Assembly: GCF_004348325.1 (NCBI RefSeq)
Contig: NZ_SMKF01000050.1
Location: 1-33,022 of the forward strand
DNA from: Micromonospora sp. KC213
GTDB lineage: Bacteria; Actinomycetota; Actinomycetes; Mycobacteriales; Micromonosporaceae
Length of the DNA: 33,022 bases
Direction of reading: 5' to 3'
Every line of letters begins with the position of its first letter. Within the stretch, counting starts at the first letter, position 1. Under the pieces are notes generated by a model, which searched no databases, had not been told where the DNA came from, and saw nothing but the letters and a program-made list of their open reading frames with translations. The position numbers and the translations under genes were made by a program. This document shows, piece by piece, positions 31,512-33,022 of the stretch.

Positions 31512-31961
31512 GTGTCGACGCAGGCGGTCGAACGTTCATGGTGTGTGGTCGTGCCGCACCACGCCACCGGCGCGCGGGTGGCCCGGCGCCGACTCGCCGA
31601 CGAGCTGGCCGGGGCGGTGCCCAGGTCCCTGTTGGCCGATCTCGTGGTGGTCCTGGCCGAACTGGTGGGCAACGCGGTCCGGCACGCCGACCCGCTGCCC
31701 GGCGGGGTGGTCCGGGTGGCCTGGCGGGTGCGCCCGACGCCGGCGGGGCCGAGCGTGTCGATCCGGGTGACCGACGGCGGCGCGGCAGCCCGGCCGCTGG
31801 TCCGGATGGCCGACCCGGACGCGATCGACGGTCGCGGCCTGCACATCGTCTCCGGTCTGTCGAGCCGCTGGGGGGTCCACCGGGACGGTCTGGGGCAGAG
31901 TGTCTGGGCGGAGTTCGACCCGGTCACCGTGGCGCCGGCCGCCCTGGCCGCCGCCAGCTGA
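31512..31961 (+). CDS. RsbW/SpoIIAB-like ATP-binding protein
   Basis: 149-residue stand-alone HATPase of the anti-sigma/serine-kinase type common in actinobacteria. Motifs: LVVVLAELVGNAVRHADPLP (N box, about 45-64), IRVTDGGAAARP (G1-like) and DAIDGRGLHIVSGLSSRWGV (G2). No HisKA domain, so it would bind ATP and phosphorylate an anti-anti-sigma factor or block a sigma factor; neither partner is in the window. GTG 31512 is preceded by GAGAGG about 9 nt upstream. It follows the histidine kinase by 35 nt and may share its mRNA, suggesting a signalling unit. Confidence 0.87.
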   Translation: MSTQAVERSWCVVVPHHATGARVARRRLADELAGAVPRSLLADLVVVLAELVGNAVRHADPLPGGVVRVAWRVRPTPAGPSVSIRVTDGGAAARPLVRMADPDAIDGRGLHIVSGLSSRWGVHRDGLGQSVWAEFDPVTVAPAALAAAS

Positions 31962-32009
31962 CCCCGACCGCGGGGGCGGGTCCTGCCCACACCGTCCGGT
32001 GGCGGCCTC

Positions 32010-32015
32010 TAGGCT
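32010..32015 (+). promoter_or_regulatory. -10 box TAGGCT, leaderless promoter of DUF5926 gene
   Basis: TAGGCT stands 8 nt before GTG 32024, as for the rhodanese gene. No ribosome-binding site lies between. Confidence 0.55.
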
Positions 32016-32023
32016 GTGTCGCC

Positions 32024-32908
32024 GTGAGCAAGCGTCGAAAGAACCAGCGCGCCGGCGAGGCCGCTCCCCGCCGGGAGAAGGTCCGCGACATCTTCGTGCC
32101 CCGTCCGTTCGAGGGGCTGGTGGACGAACCGGAGTGGATCGCCCTGCGCGAGCTCGTGCCGGCCGCCTCGGCGCCGCTGCGGCTCACTCCGGAGCTGGTC
32201 GAGGAGTACGGTGACCGCCCGGTCACCCTGGCCACCGTGCTGCCGATGGCCGCACCGGTGATGACGAAACCGGACGGACGAATCTTCATCGGGCTCCAGC
32301 GGCACCAGCAGTCCGGCGACGTCTCCCGGGACCTGGCCGACGCCCTGCTCTGCGCGCTGCGTACCGAGCCGGGCGGCCAGGTGTCCGTGCCGCCGCTGCC
32401 CGCCCCCGGCCCACGCCTGCAGGACATCCTGGTGGACGGCCCGCTCGACATCACCATGCATGACGGTTTCGAGTTCTGGCTCGATCCGGGGGCGTCCGAC
32501 GACCCGACCGTCCAGGCGTCCCTGGAGCGGGCGAACGCCGCCGTCTACCCGACGGTGAAGCTCACCGCCGCCCGCGCCGCCTACTGGTGCCAGGTGCCGG
32601 AGAAGGCGCACGTGCGCTGGGTGCTGCCGGAGGACGAGGACACCGCGCTGGACGCGCTGTCCCGGCTCTCCGCCGCCGGCACGCTGACGCTCGGCGAGGG
32701 CACGAGGTTCGCCGGCATGTTCCGGGCACACGGCCGGCTGGTGCCGGTCTGGGATCTACCGGAGAATGCCCCGGCCGCCGACTGGGAAGCGCCGGTCGCC
32801 GAGTTCGCCAAGCGGTACGCCGAGGCATTGGCGGATCAGGGGGCGCTGGACGCCGCCGGACGCCGGGCCCGCCAGGGTCTCCTCGGCCGCCAGCTCACCT
32901 TGCGCTGA
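32024..32908 (+). CDS. DUF5926 family protein
   Basis: 294-residue soluble protein of a family confined to actinobacteria (often mislabelled as SecA-related because of a basic start like VSKRRKNQRAG). Lines typical of it are DIFVPRPFEGLVDEPEWIALRELVPAASAPL (in parts, about 22-55), TLATVLPMAAPVM and GLQRHQQSGDVSRDLADALL. Further ones are YWCQVPEKAHVRWVLPEDED and FAGMFRAHGRLVPVWDLP. No catalytic motif or membrane segment is evident; function unknown. GTG 32024 is set by the basic N-terminus and the TAGGCT box; the long in-frame extension upstream runs through the neighbouring gene and is not coding. The last 114 nt of the window (32909-33022) show no gene or structure I can support. Confidence 0.88.
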   Translation: MSKRRKNQRAGEAAPRREKVRDIFVPRPFEGLVDEPEWIALRELVPAASAPLRLTPELVEEYGDRPVTLATVLPMAAPVMTKPDGRIFIGLQRHQQSGDVSRDLADALLCALRTEPGGQVSVPPLPAPGPRLQDILVDGPLDITMHDGFEFWLDPGASDDPTVQASLERANAAVYPTVKLTAARAAYWCQVPEKAHVRWVLPEDEDTALDALSRLSAAGTLTLGEGTRFAGMFRAHGRLVPVWDLPENAPAADWEAPVAEFAKRYAEALADQGALDAAGRRARQGLLGRQLTLR

Positions 32909-33022
32909 CCTCCCCGCCCACTACAGGTACGGGCACGGGTCTGAAGAGGCCCGCCCTGACCGTCGACACCGCCTCGGCCCGGGGACGGGAGGCGGCTCGG
33001 GGACAGGGGCGTGGCCGGGGTC

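Noticed and set aside
31304..32023. Long in-frame N-terminal extension of the DUF5926 gene
   Set aside because: It runs through the kinase and ATPase genes in another frame as Arg/Gly-rich nonsense; GTG 32024 with TAGGCT upstream is the real start.

Overview
The window is chromosomal DNA from a very GC-rich actinobacterium. GTG starts are frequent, genes are short-spaced or overlapping, and cell-envelope gene families typical of the order are present (three LCP proteins, a DUF5926 protein, secreted repeat proteins). Gene content and style point to Micromonosporaceae (Micromonospora-like); that placement is inference from family knowledge, not a database match. No rRNA, tRNA, transposase, integrase or CRISPR array was found.

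Left part (1-8.7 kb), metabolism and envelope polymer synthesis. A PLP aminotransferase and a two-CBS-domain protein lie on the minus strand. Divergent from them is a tight three-gene operon: a cytidylyltransferase-like nucleotidyltransferase, an sn-glycerol-1-phosphate dehydrogenase-type enzyme and a CDP-alcohol phosphotransferase. A convergent GT4 glycosyltransferase, an Fpg/Nei-type DNA glycosylase and a polyprenyl-phosphate sugar-1-phosphate transferase follow. The last has a long structured leader. Together they look like part of a pathway for a cell-wall or exopolymer carrying a CDP-activated alcohol phosphate, possibly glycerol of the archaeal stereochemistry.

Middle part (8.7-23.8 kb), sensing and carboxylate uptake. 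A LytS-type kinase and LytTR response regulator are followed, after a minus-strand island, by a small membrane protein and a sodium:solute symporter. A second, more canonical DUF485/ActP acetate symporter pair lies at 21.7-23.8 kb. The island (10.8-14.9 kb) holds two secreted proteins built from the same three-repeat 'D[TS]R...DVVG' architecture, with a frameshifted small paralogue between them. Just before the first symporter operon lie three DnaA boxes in a helically phased row. An ABC exporter pair, a lipoprotein and a flavin-reductase-like protein fill 17.2-21.5 kb.

Right part (23.8-33 kb), envelope assembly and signalling. A UDP-glucuronate decarboxylase-like SDR enzyme is followed by three consecutive LCP (LytR-CpsA-Psr) proteins, which attach polymers from lipid carriers to peptidoglycan. 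Then come a rhodanese, a glycerophosphodiester phosphodiesterase, a GAF/PAS histidine kinase without a partner regulator, an RsbW-like ATPase and a DUF5926 protein. The third LCP gene has no standard start codon ahead of its membrane anchor.

Many genes carry a TAnnnT -10 box (four times exactly TAGGCT) 6-8 nt before the start codon, which suggests leaderless mRNAs. The points most worth a second look are the glycerol-1-phosphate operon, the surface-protein island with its compensated frameshifts, the DnaA-box cluster and the sugar-transferase leader RNA.
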